From assembly GCA_024234435.1 (NCBI GenBank), contig JACKOF010000001.1:1798001-1862000 (forward strand): a stretch of DNA of 64,000 nt. Reading direction: 5' to 3'. The stretch is from Pseudomonadales bacterium. GTDB taxonomy: Bacteria > Pseudomonadota > Gammaproteobacteria > Pseudomonadales > Porticoccaceae. The notes below the pieces were generated by a model. The model did not search any database. It was not told the origin of the DNA and worked only from the letters and a program-made list of their open reading frames with translations. Position numbers and translations under genes: made by a program. This document shows positions 25,479 through 33,419 of this stretch, piece after piece. Numbering within the stretch: the first letter of the stretch is position 1; each line of letters starts with the position of its first letter.

Positions 25479-26098
25479 CAGGTTAAAAAATAGATTAGAG
25501 GAAAAATCACAACCCACAAAAGGTCAACCATGTGCCAATAAGCAGCCCCACCCTCTAACGTTGCATGAGTAAGGCTACTCCACTTTTGACCGGCCAGCTT
25601 AATCGTAAACACAAGAAGAACAATCATCCCGCCAATCACATGGAGCATGTGTATTCCGGTGAGAATGTAATAAAACATAAAAAAGTCGTTGGTGAGCAAC
25701 GTTATGCCATCACCGATCTTTTCAGAATACTCATAAAATTTGTTTGCAATAAAAACAAACCCACACAATAACGCCAAACCCATGCAGGAGGCGGCTGCAC
25801 GGGGTGCCTGATGGCGAAAAGCTTTGGTTGCCATCACCACCAACCAGGAACTGACCAGTAGCACCAGCGTATTGATCATTCCCAATGTCTGATTCAGCTG
25901 CAATTGGGAGGCCTGAAAAACTGCAAAATTGGCAGACCTTTCGAAGCAATACACAATAAAAAACATACCGAACATCGACATATCAGCCAACACAAAAATA
26001 AGCATGCCGTTTTCCAGCGCACTCTTACCTGGCACGTGAGTGCCGGGCGTGCCCACACTGGAAGAAACAGGACTGATATATCCGGCAGAATTACTCAT
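25478..26098 (-). CDS. Cytochrome c oxidase subunit III-like (NorE-type) membrane protein
   Basis: 206 residues, five TM segments (about 31-50, 71-90, 101-121, 141-162, 186-204). Subunit III features: GMLIFVLADMSMFGMFFIVY, NTLVLLVSSWLVVMA, LTGIHMLHVIGGMIVL and YWHMVDLLWVVIFPLIYFL. It is coupled to the subunit IV-like gene. Such orphan III/IV pairs (NorE/NorF) accompany NO reductase in denitrifiers. Here no norB/norC or terminal oxidase is present, and the pair sits next to a six-TM protein and P450 genes. Confidence 0.82.
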   Translation of the reverse strand: MSNSAGYISPVSSSVGTPGTHVPGKSALENGMLIFVLADMSMFGMFFIVYCFERSANFAVFQASQLQLNQTLGMINTLVLLVSSWLVVMATKAFRHQAPRAAASCMGLALLCGFVFIANKFYEYSEKIGDGITLLTNDFFMFYYILTGIHMLHVIGGMIVLLVFTIKLAGQKWSSLTHATLEGGAAYWHMVDLLWVVIFPLIYFLT

Positions 26099-26168
26099 GC
26101 AGTTTTATCTGTATTGAAGCGAGAAAAAAACTCAGGCTTCCGAACCAGAAGCCTGAGATATCAAAGAA

Positions 26169-26903
26169 TCAAGCAACGACGGCTTCCGCTTGCTCACCAT
26201 GCTCAGCTCGTCGTTTAACCTCTTTGATCATATAGAAACTGGCAATACCGAACCACCCCAACCAACAAGCGTAAGGTATGTAATAACTCAATAGGCCATC
26301 CCATGCAAAAGGCCCGGTTTTAACAACACCAGTCAAACTGGCAGGTATAAAGCTCAGACCACACCAGATAGTGAGGTAACACACCCACCGCGGGAACAGT
26401 ATTTGGGGGCGGCGGTCAGACAACCCTACCAAAGCAGCAGCAATCATCTGTAAGGTGGTACAAGCGTATTGGAGGTCAATACAGAGCCAACCAAGATCCG
26501 TCAGCATTCTCGTTGTTTCCGGGGACTGATCTGGCCGGAATGCGGCAGCAACCCAGAAGAAAGCACTGAAAGACACCACCATCACGGTCAGACCACCGCC
26601 CAATAATTGCAGGTAAGCCATTGTTGGGAAGCGACCCTCGATGCGCGCCATCTGCGAAGTCAGCAAGGACGTCCACGGCAAATACAAAACGACTGAAATC
26701 AAGGAAAGGATAAAACCCGCACGAATAGAGCCAAGGTTTTCAGCATAGCGGGCAGACAATGCTTCTGGCGTCAAAGCTGGTGAAGGGTTAGGAATATTGT
26801 GCCCCAAAATTCCCCAAAAAAAGACAAAAGTAATCAGAAACCCTGGCCCACACCAAGCACTGATTAAATCGTGCCGCAAAACCGCATTATTATTCATGAA
26901 CAC
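26169..26903 (-). CDS. Multi-span membrane protein of unknown function (paralogue of 42055-42789)
   Basis: 244 residues, about six hydrophobic spans (roughly 15-35, 60-80, 98-120, 133-157, 170-192, 205-228). The N-terminus SAWCGPGFLITFVFFWGILGHNIPNPSPALTPEALSARY aligns with AWCGPACLVIFLGSWGILAQNFPPVGADLSPLEIAAHY of the protein at 42055. They also share KTGPFA(W/F)-G and a charged C-terminal tail. No known enzyme motif. Lies 20 bp after a MarR gene and upstream of the COX III/IV-like pair. It may be a substrate-uptake or P450-associated membrane protein. This is a guess from its position. Confidence 0.75.
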   Translation of the reverse strand: MFMNNNAVLRHDLISAWCGPGFLITFVFFWGILGHNIPNPSPALTPEALSARYAENLGSIRAGFILSLISVVLYLPWTSLLTSQMARIEGRFPTMAYLQLLGGGLTVMVVSFSAFFWVAAAFRPDQSPETTRMLTDLGWLCIDLQYACTTLQMIAAALVGLSDRRPQILFPRWVCYLTIWCGLSFIPASLTGVVKTGPFAWDGLLSYYIPYACWLGWFGIASFYMIKEVKRRAEHGEQAEAVVA

Positions 26904-26923
26904 TCCGCTTTATTTCAGGTAAA

Positions 26924-27451
26924 TTAAAAATTCAAATCGGCGCTATATTTAGCCTCATCGAAGGACACAATCAGCTTCCTCAATAAATCATCCAACGTAG
27001 ATTTTTCTTCATCACTCAAACCAGAAAATGCGTTCCCTACCGGCCCGGCAATTGAAGGCGTAATTTTATTTACTGCATTCACTCCACGCTGGGTAATTTT
27101 TATAAGACTACGACGGGCATCCGTTTTGCCACCTTCACGCAATACAAACCCGTCTCGCTCCAAAGCCGCCAATACTTTTGTCATATTGGCGCGGCTCGTT
27201 CCTATCAATTCACTGAGTTCGCTTGGGTATGCCTGTCGTTTTTTGCTCGCAACCAGCACGCAAAGCACATGATAAGATTTTTCGGTCAACCCCAAATCCC
27301 TGAAAATATTCAGGAAATAATCTTCCAGCCCATAAGCTCCAATCCTAATTAAGCGAATCAAAACTGTTTCTGCAACCGGCAACACCGGCAACGCCTTTCG
27401 CAGGGGTTTTGTCGTTCGATCAACGGTTCTTATTCGCTCTATACCACGCAT
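26924..27451 (-). CDS. MarR-family transcriptional regulator
   Basis: 175 residues. Winged-helix part KRQAYPSELSELIGTSRANMTKVLAALERDGFVLREGGKTDARRSLIKITQRG. It begins at ATG 27451, which has AAAGGGA 6 bp upstream. An upstream in-frame ATG at 27493 has no ribosome-binding site. The promoter region has the inverted repeat ATATAGT-N10-ACTATAT (27539-27562). Probably controls itself, the following membrane/COX-like genes and perhaps the P450-rubredoxin operon just upstream. The N-terminal Arg-rich segment (IRTVDRTTKPLRKALP) is unusual for the family. Confidence 0.88.
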   Translation of the reverse strand: MRGIERIRTVDRTTKPLRKALPVLPVAETVLIRLIRIGAYGLEDYFLNIFRDLGLTEKSYHVLCVLVASKKRQAYPSELSELIGTSRANMTKVLAALERDGFVLREGGKTDARRSLIKITQRGVNAVNKITPSIAGPVGNAFSGLSDEEKSTLDDLLRKLIVSFDEAKYSADLNF

Positions 27452-27538
27452 GGTTATTCCCTTTTCATAGCCACCTGAAAAATTAACCCGCATTTATAAA
27501 CGAGTTTCTGCGTGATAGGAAGAATAAAAATAAATCAC

Positions 27539-27562
27539 ATATAGTTTACTTGTGTACTATAT
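27539..27562. promoter_or_regulatory. Inverted repeat before MarR gene, operator candidate
   Basis: ATATAGT-N10-ACTATAT, perfect 7-bp arms, between the rubredoxin stop (27597) and the MarR start (27451) on the minus strand. Similar TACTATAT and ATATAGTA words occur at 49835-49842 and 49880-49887. Confidence 0.5.
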
Positions 27563-27596
27563 AAAAATCAACTTTCAATCATCAAGCCTTCAACCG

Positions 27597-27773
27597 TTAG
27601 ATTTCAACCATTTCAAAATCAATTTTTCCAGACCCGCACTGCGGACATATCCAGTCATCGGGAACATCTCCCCACCGTGTACCGGGCGGAAGACCTTCAT
27701 CTGGCCAGCCATCTTCTTCGTGATAGACAAGACCACAATTCAGGCATAAATAGGATTTATAATTAGTATCCAT
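27597..27773 (-). CDS. Rubredoxin, partner of the CYP153-like P450
   Basis: 58-residue rubredoxin: two CxxC pairs, Cys10/Cys13 in YLCLNCGLVYHEEDGWPDEG and Cys43/Cys46 in WICPQCGSGK, with the usual LPPGTRW-D-PDDW between them. The single Fe carries electrons, as in alkane hydroxylase systems. It starts 4 bp after the P450 stop on the same strand, so it is almost certainly co-translated with it and likely its donor, instead of the usual [2Fe-2S] ferredoxin. No rubredoxin reductase gene is visible in this window. Confidence 0.93.
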   Translation of the reverse strand: MDTNYKSYLCLNCGLVYHEEDGWPDEGLPPGTRWGDVPDDWICPQCGSGKIDFEMVEI

Positions 27774-27777
27774 GAGC

Positions 27778-29043
27778 TCACCCCTTGGTTATGGTAACCA
27801 TTTGATGGTGATAACCGTCTGCAAAACATGACAACACTCTTTCCGGCGGCGCAACCTTTTTAATCTCCATCTTCCGCTTCAGGATCTCCTCAATCAAAAT
27901 GGTCAATTGCAACTCACCAAGCCGCGAGCCCAGGCACCGGTGTATCCCGTACCCAAATGCCAAATGTCGGCGCGAATTAGCTCGATTCACATCGAACTTG
28001 TCGGCATCGGGAAACACCTCTTCGTCACGATTTGCGGATCGATGCCAAATAACAACTTTGTCTCCCTTGCGCATTTTCTGGCCTTTAAACTCGACATCCT
28101 GCACAACCGTTCGACGCTGATGAGCAAGTGGTGATTGCAGGCGAATAGTTTCTGTAACGGCGGTAGGTATCAGCGAATGATCAGCTTTGATTTTTTTCCA
28201 CTCTTCTGGGAATTTATTAATCTGCTGAACAAAGCCCGTCATGGAGTTGCGCGTGGTATCACTGCCCCCGGCAACAAGCAACGCAATATTGCCAAGAAAG
28301 TTCTGCTCATCCATATCGGCAAGATGTTCTGAATGTGCCATGATTGACAACAAGTCATTCTTGGGTGGAGCGCTCTTCCGCTCATCAAACAGCTTCTTGA
28401 AGTAAGCGGCCATTTCAAACAGATTTTTCTCCCTTTCCGCATTGAGCTTAGGGTCTGCCCCTGCGTCCACAGCGGTCACCCAATCAGACCATAAAGGAAG
28501 CAAATTCCGATCTTCCCAAGGAAAATCAAAAAGTGTGGCCAACATGCGAGTGGTCAGCTCTTTCGAAACCTTTTCAACCCAGTCAAAGGGTTCATTTTCC
28601 GGCAAGCTGTCCAACAAACCGCTGGTTCTCTCCCGAATCAGCGTTGCATGCTTTCTCAGCTCTTGCGGCCCTACCGCAGGCGCAACAGTGAGACGCTGTT
28701 GCGAATGCTCAGGTTCGTCCATGGCAATAAACATCTGGAACTTAACATTCAGGTCCTGCATGTCGAGAATGGTAATGCCACCATATTTCCATGAGGATGA
28801 GAATATTTCTGGCTGCGCCTCAACATCCATCAAGTCCTGATATTTGGTAACAGACCAGAACGGCCCATAAGGACTGTCCTTAATGTAATGGACCGGCGCT
28901 TCTTCCCGCAGTCGTTTGAAATACAGTTTCCATTTTTCATCTTCAGACAAGCGTGGGTCGCTGACATCAATCTGTTCGATAGGAACGGAATAAGGGTCCA
29001 CTACTTCTGGTGCTGAAGCCGTTGATTTAAATTCGGCAATCAT
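27778..29043 (-). CDS. Cytochrome P450, CYP153-like
   Basis: 421 residues. Haem ligand Cys370 in HLAFGYGIHRCLGSRLGE, I-helix GGSDTTRNSM (259-268), ETIR (298-301). CYP153-type features along the chain: YFKRLREEAPVHYIKDSPYGPFWSVTKY, SSWKYGGITILD, MFIAMDEPEHSQQR, TLFDFPWEDR and DTTRNSMTGF. CYP153 enzymes hydroxylate terminal carbons of alkanes and ring substituents. Here the substrate is unknown. It follows a ligase-SDR-crotonase-thioesterase operon after 185 bp and is coupled to a rubredoxin, which is unusual for this family. Confidence 0.9.
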   Translation of the reverse strand: MIAEFKSTASAPEVVDPYSVPIEQIDVSDPRLSEDEKWKLYFKRLREEAPVHYIKDSPYGPFWSVTKYQDLMDVEAQPEIFSSSWKYGGITILDMQDLNVKFQMFIAMDEPEHSQQRLTVAPAVGPQELRKHATLIRERTSGLLDSLPENEPFDWVEKVSKELTTRMLATLFDFPWEDRNLLPLWSDWVTAVDAGADPKLNAEREKNLFEMAAYFKKLFDERKSAPPKNDLLSIMAHSEHLADMDEQNFLGNIALLVAGGSDTTRNSMTGFVQQINKFPEEWKKIKADHSLIPTAVTETIRLQSPLAHQRRTVVQDVEFKGQKMRKGDKVVIWHRSANRDEEVFPDADKFDVNRANSRRHLAFGYGIHRCLGSRLGELQLTILIEEILKRKMEIKKVAPPERVLSCFADGYHHQMVTITKG

Positions 29044-29228
29044 TGAACTAACCTCCTCAGGGGACTTGAAATGCTACACCGCACCTATGCGCCTGATCAG
29101 AAAACCCGGCTCTGATGACGGTGATGTATTTTTCTAACCTGCACTCAAATAAATAGCACTTACTATTGGCTGGTCGCCCCACCGACTTGCGAGTCAATGA
29201 CCACTTGTCAAAATGGATACACCGGCTG

Positions 29229-29648
29229 TTACGCCCTCGCCATCACACGATAAATACCCGTAGTACGGGCAATTATGTTCCCTTCCACCCACATTTCTCC
29301 GGCAGTGAACAGCATGGTGCCCGTCCTTTTTTGCAGACGGACATGCAGCTCAACCCAATCCCCCTCTTTTCCGGGAGCAAGATAATCGGTGGTCAGCGTG
29401 ATGGTTGGTGAATGAGTGTCCACTCCAGCTAATCGGGACGCCGGAATCACTTGAAAATCAGCAAAGGTAGCGATAGCACCGCCGTGTAGAGTGCCAACCG
29501 GATTCAAATGATGATCGCCAACCCGAAAAGCCAGAATTAGCCCCCCCTCATCCTCTTTGGAGTACATCTGTCCAAATTGCTGATTGAAACCTTTCTCAAG
29601 TTTCATCGGGGAAAAGCCAGTAGGAATTTGCAGGTTGTCGGTCATCAT
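29229..29648 (-). CDS. PaaI-type hot-dog thioesterase
   Basis: 139 residues. NPVGTLHGGAIATFADFQV carries the HGG(A)-x-F/A-D pattern of PaaI/4HBT thioesterases, followed by TITLTTDYLAPGKEGDWVELHV. It hydrolyses acyl-CoA thioesters in the cytoplasm, perhaps releasing CoA from dead-end intermediates. Last gene of the operon that begins with the acyl-CoA ligase at 33083, 55 bp after the crotonase. Confidence 0.85.
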   Translation of the reverse strand: MMTDNLQIPTGFSPMKLEKGFNQQFGQMYSKEDEGGLILAFRVGDHHLNPVGTLHGGAIATFADFQVIPASRLAGVDTHSPTITLTTDYLAPGKEGDWVELHVRLQKRTGTMLFTAGEMWVEGNIIARTTGIYRVMARA

Positions 29649-29703
29649 AAAATCCTTAATTTCTTAAGTTGATGCCTTCTACTGAAGGCTTTCAACTTGC
29701 TAG

Positions 29704-30516
29704 TTAAAGAGGATTCTCGGTTGTGCCAACACGCCCTTTATCCTCTCGATTCAAAAATTGCTCGCGAAGTTGACGGAAATTTTCGCTACCGCCACACAAT
29801 GCATAACCCCACATAGCTTCTACGCGAAGCTGGTCATAATAAGGTCTGCCAATACATTCGAATACAGTTTCTTTAGCCGACTCAATCGCAGCCTGATCGC
29901 AACGCAAAATTTGAGCGACAACTTTCTCTGCAGTTGCTTCAAGGTCTTCTGGTGCTACCACCTGAGACACCATATTCACGTTGTAGGCTTTCTGGGCATC
30001 GAACGCTTCTCCGGTCAACAGCATCTCCAGCGTTGGGCCAACGCCGCAGGTATTGAGCATGTTGACGATACCGCCATCAGCGCAATGCATGCCCCGACGA
30101 ATTTCAAAGGTGCCGAACTGAGCACGGTCTGTAGCGATACGAATATCACAAGCCATCACCAACTCGACGGCATGCCCCACACACCAGCCATCAATGGCCA
30201 CCACGATCGGCTTGTAAAAACGCGCCAGTGGTCCGCGAGTAATACCACACAGACCATCATCAATGCGATTGCGCCCAACCATCGGGCCAACGTTCTGCCA
30301 TTCTGGCGCATGCGTTTCCAGATCAGCGCCAGCACAAAAGAAATCACTCGAACTTCTTAATAGTGCTACTCGCAATTCAGGGTCATCGCGAAAATCCGTC
30401 CAGATTTCACACAGGCGGTGATGCATGTCGATGGTAATGGCGTTTTTCTTTTCCGGGCGGTTAAGGGTGACATAAGCCACAGGGCCTTTTTTCTCGTACA
30501 AAATGTCGTCAGTCAT
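29704..30516 (-). CDS. Enoyl-CoA hydratase/isomerase family protein
   Basis: 270-residue crotonase, a paralogue of 49978-50805 over its length (THAPEW versus THVPEW; FEIRRGMHCADGGIVNMLN versus FELRRGMHPADGGIVRLVN). Both usual Glu positions are kept (VELVMACDI; FEIRRG), but the oxyanion turn reads CVGHAVEL instead of GGGLEL. It acts on a CoA ester made by the ligase of the same operon. The gap to the reductase-like SDR is 52 bp. Confidence 0.87.
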   Translation of the reverse strand: MTDDILYEKKGPVAYVTLNRPEKKNAITIDMHHRLCEIWTDFRDDPELRVALLRSSSDFFCAGADLETHAPEWQNVGPMVGRNRIDDGLCGITRGPLARFYKPIVVAIDGWCVGHAVELVMACDIRIATDRAQFGTFEIRRGMHCADGGIVNMLNTCGVGPTLEMLLTGEAFDAQKAYNVNMVSQVVAPEDLEATAEKVVAQILRCDQAAIESAKETVFECIGRPYYDQLRVEAMWGYALCGGSENFRQLREQFLNREDKGRVGTTENPL

Positions 30517-30568
30517 GCTTGCTTGATCCTTTTAAAAGTTAAGTGAACAAAATAATTGGCGATCCAAA

Positions 30569-31453
30569 TCATTTACTAAAATCGATATCCGAGAGGATGT
30601 CTGGTGATTGATTACGATGAAACCCATGGTAAGGCTCGTTATTTTTAGACGGCTGTATTTCCCACCAGCCCCGGCGGGCATTGGGCGCACCGCCGTCTAC
30701 GCGAAAACAGGAACCGGTCACAAAACTGGCTCCAGGAGACAATAAAAAAGTGATCACCGAAGCGACCTCTGATTCCGTCCCAAAACGCCTCAATGGAATT
30801 TCTCCGGCTATTTCAGTGCGGATAAATTCGCGATCTTTTTCATCGTAAGTATCCAAACCACTTGATGCGATAGAGCCTGGCGCGACAGAGTTGACCCTTA
30901 CACCAGATTCAGCCCACTCCGTAGCCGCACATTCAGTGAGTGTATGCATGCCACCTCGCGCCGCGGCAGAATGCGAAAAGTAGGGCCAGCCATTCCAGAT
31001 ATCAGCAATAATATTGACGATGCTACCGCCATGATCGATCATCCAGCGGTTGTAAACCTCTCGCATAAAAATAAATCCGCCGGTCAGGTTATTACGCACT
31101 ACGGCCTCAAAGCCCTTGGTAGTAATAGTGTTCATTTTTGCCCGGTACTGACCACCCGCGTTATTGACCAAAGCATCAATGCGCCCATGCTTTGCCAGAA
31201 TACCGTCGACAGTTTTAATCACCGTTTCTTCGTCGCGAATATCACAAGACCAGGTACTGGCAACACCGCCGTCTTCAGCGATCTCCGCTGCCACCTGATC
31301 AAGCTTTTCCTGCTTCCTGCCAACCAATGCTATTTCAGCACCAAGGGAAGACAACTCGTGGGCTGTGCAACGACCAATACCACTGCCACCTCCTGTAACT
31401 ACAATGGTTTTCCCTTTAAATGAATCGTCTTTAAATACAGAGTTATACGGCAT
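30569..31453 (-). CDS. SDR of the 2-enoyl/2,4-dienoyl-CoA reductase type
   Basis: 294 residues. TGGGSGIGRCTAHEL cofactor motif, NNAGGQYRAK, then IADIWNGWPYFSHSAAARGGMHTLTEC where classical SDRs have YxxxK. Lack of the Tyr, and the NNAGGQ and AAAR-GG patterns, are typical of peroxisomal trans-2-enoyl-CoA reductase, 2,4-dienoyl-CoA reductase and AtuG-like proteins of citronellol catabolism. It probably handles double bonds in unsaturated or terpenoid acyl-CoAs. It lies 28 bp after the ligase gene. Confidence 0.85.
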   Translation of the reverse strand: MPYNSVFKDDSFKGKTIVVTGGGSGIGRCTAHELSSLGAEIALVGRKQEKLDQVAAEIAEDGGVASTWSCDIRDEETVIKTVDGILAKHGRIDALVNNAGGQYRAKMNTITTKGFEAVVRNNLTGGFIFMREVYNRWMIDHGGSIVNIIADIWNGWPYFSHSAAARGGMHTLTECAATEWAESGVRVNSVAPGSIASSGLDTYDEKDREFIRTEIAGEIPLRRFGTESEVASVITFLLSPGASFVTGSCFRVDGGAPNARRGWWEIQPSKNNEPYHGFHRNQSPDILSDIDFSK

Positions 31454-31481
31454 ATTTTTTCCTCAATATAATCAGATTGAT

Positions 31482-33083
31482 TTACCTGATGTAGCGGTTA
31501 ACGGAACCCCAGTAAGGTTCACGAAGTACATTTTTTTGAATTTTTCCAGTCGGATTTAGCGGCAGAGAATCCTGAATCATAATTTCTTTGGGAACCTTGT
31601 AACCGGCGAGGTACTGTCGACAATGCTCAATCAATTCCAAGCCAAACTGCTCATCCGCAACATCGGATTCACGGGCCCGCACAATAAAAGCTGTCACTTT
31701 TTCGCCCCACTTCTCGTCTGGAATACCAATCACCGCTGCCAGCGAAACTTCCGGGTGCAAATTCAACACCCTCTCAACTTCGACGGAGTAGATGTTTTCT
31801 CCACCGCTCACGATCATGTCCTTGGCCCTGTCGACCAGAAAGATAAAGCCTTCAGAATCGAGCCTGGCAAGATCACCACTCCGATACCAGCCATCGTGAA
31901 AAGCCTTGGCGGTAGCCTCCGGCTTATTCAAATACCCCATATTGATCGTGGGCGTTCGGATACAAAGCTCTCCCACCTCGCCAACAGGAAGCTCCTTCCC
32001 TTCTTCGTCGCAAATCTTTACATCGATCAACGGCAAGGCTTTACCGCAGGAGGCTAATCGCGAAGATTGCTCCGCAAGGTGATCTTCATGACCAAGTAGC
32101 GTGACAAACCAGGTTTCCGTATTGCCATACAACTGATTCAGCTTGCACCCTAACGTGCCAACAGCCTTCTTCATCACATCAGCGCTAATAGGCGACCCAA
32201 AATAAATAACCCGCTGCAAAGAACTGAAATTAGTAGTCGCCGCTTTGGGGTGCTCAACCAACATCTGCAATGCGGTTGGAACCAATGGCAAAATAGTGGC
32301 GCTATCTCTTTCGATTGCGTCCAAAACAGCTTCCGGGTCAAACGCAGGAATAGTTCGGATAGTTGCGCCGTGATAAAGCGCAGGCAATAGAACCCAGTTA
32401 CCACCCAAATGAAAATTCGGCACAGCCATCAAACCCACATCATCAGGGTTCCAGCCCATTTCCGGCTCCAGGGACATGCAGAGAAAAGAGTAGTTGAATG
32501 CCTGATGGTCGTACTGGGCGCCCTTTGGCTTACCCGTGGTACCTGAGGTATAAACCAGCAACGCCACATCATCAGAATGCACCTTGATGCCAGGATTGTG
32601 ATCGCCGACATGATTGGCCCAACCACCCAACCAGTGGATAGAGCGCAGATCTTTATCAGAACAACTCTCAGCATTAAAACTCACAAGCTCAAAAGCAGCT
32701 GCCGATTTATCCTTCACCTCGAGCATTTTGGGCGTTGAATAAACGTCTTCAGAGAAAACCAGAGGTGTACCGGCATCATCAACCATATCGACAAGCTCTG
32801 GTACGGCGCAGCGCCAGTTAAAAGGCGCGATAGCACAACCGGCTTTACAGGCCCCAAACCATATCTCAAAAAACTCAATACTGTTTCTGCCGACATAACC
32901 GATCCTGGCACCCGGCTGAATACCACACTCAACGATGCGGTTAGCTATACGATTGGAATTTCGCTCCAACTCACTGTAGGTAACAGCTGACCGCCCATCG
33001 CGAATCGCCACTTTATCCGGAGATACCCGCGCCCAATAACGCGGGATGTCGAGCAAGGTTTTAATTTCATCAAATCGCCACAC
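31482..33083 (-). CDS. Acyl-CoA synthetase (AMP-forming ligase)
   Basis: 533 residues. ATP-binding P-loop LLVYTSGTTGKPKGAQ, A5 motif QLYGNTE, A7 YRSGDLARLDSEGFIFLVDRAKDMIVSGGENIYSVEVE, and the C-terminal lysine in NPTGKIQKNVLRE. It activates a free acid to its CoA ester using ATP, with AMP and pyrophosphate as products. It is first gene of the ligase-SDR-crotonase-thioesterase operon, which suggests activation of the acid formed by the P450/alcohol/aldehyde dehydrogenases. A 19-bp motif shared with the promoter of the 49978 operon lies 88 bp upstream. Confidence 0.92.
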   Translation of the reverse strand: MWRFDEIKTLLDIPRYWARVSPDKVAIRDGRSAVTYSELERNSNRIANRIVECGIQPGARIGYVGRNSIEFFEIWFGACKAGCAIAPFNWRCAVPELVDMVDDAGTPLVFSEDVYSTPKMLEVKDKSAAAFELVSFNAESCSDKDLRSIHWLGGWANHVGDHNPGIKVHSDDVALLVYTSGTTGKPKGAQYDHQAFNYSFLCMSLEPEMGWNPDDVGLMAVPNFHLGGNWVLLPALYHGATIRTIPAFDPEAVLDAIERDSATILPLVPTALQMLVEHPKAATTNFSSLQRVIYFGSPISADVMKKAVGTLGCKLNQLYGNTETWFVTLLGHEDHLAEQSSRLASCGKALPLIDVKICDEEGKELPVGEVGELCIRTPTINMGYLNKPEATAKAFHDGWYRSGDLARLDSEGFIFLVDRAKDMIVSGGENIYSVEVERVLNLHPEVSLAAVIGIPDEKWGEKVTAFIVRARESDVADEQFGLELIEHCRQYLAGYKVPKEIMIQDSLPLNPTGKIQKNVLREPYWGSVNRYIR

Positions 33084-33369
33084 AACGCCTCCCCCCTACA
33101 AAAAGCGACCGGCAAGCCTGCCGGTACCAAGAACCTCAAAAAAACAACATCAATCAAAATATTAAGATTATTGTAATGTGGGATACTAATATGTCAATTG
33201 AAAAAACACATAAAAACCTTATTAAAATAACAAAAAACCAACAATAAAATTAAATAGGAGATATAAAAAGAATTTTTTTGTAACAAAAGACACTAATGAA
33301 GCAGTCCGCAAACAAACCAACAACAACCAGCAACCTGCAAGACCTGAAAACACACAAAACCCACAACCA
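33084..33369. promoter_or_regulatory. Promoter region of the ligase operon with shared motif
   Basis: AT-rich, no gene. At 33171-33189 it contains TTGTAATGTGGGATACTAA, matching TTGTAATGTAAGATACTAT at 49895-49913 in 16 of 19 bases. The two operons encode similar crotonases, which supports a common regulator. Confidence 0.5.
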
Positions 33370-33395
33370 AAAAGAGGCCGGAAACGGCCTCTTTT
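33370..33395 (-). terminator. Rho-independent terminator of the TonB receptor gene
   Basis: Perfect 11-bp stem AAAAGAGGCCG / CGGCCTCTTTT around a 4-base loop, with a T run on the minus strand, 25 bp after the receptor stop. Confidence 0.92.
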
Positions 33396-33419
33396 GCAGA
33401 ACAAGCTAACGCACTAAAA

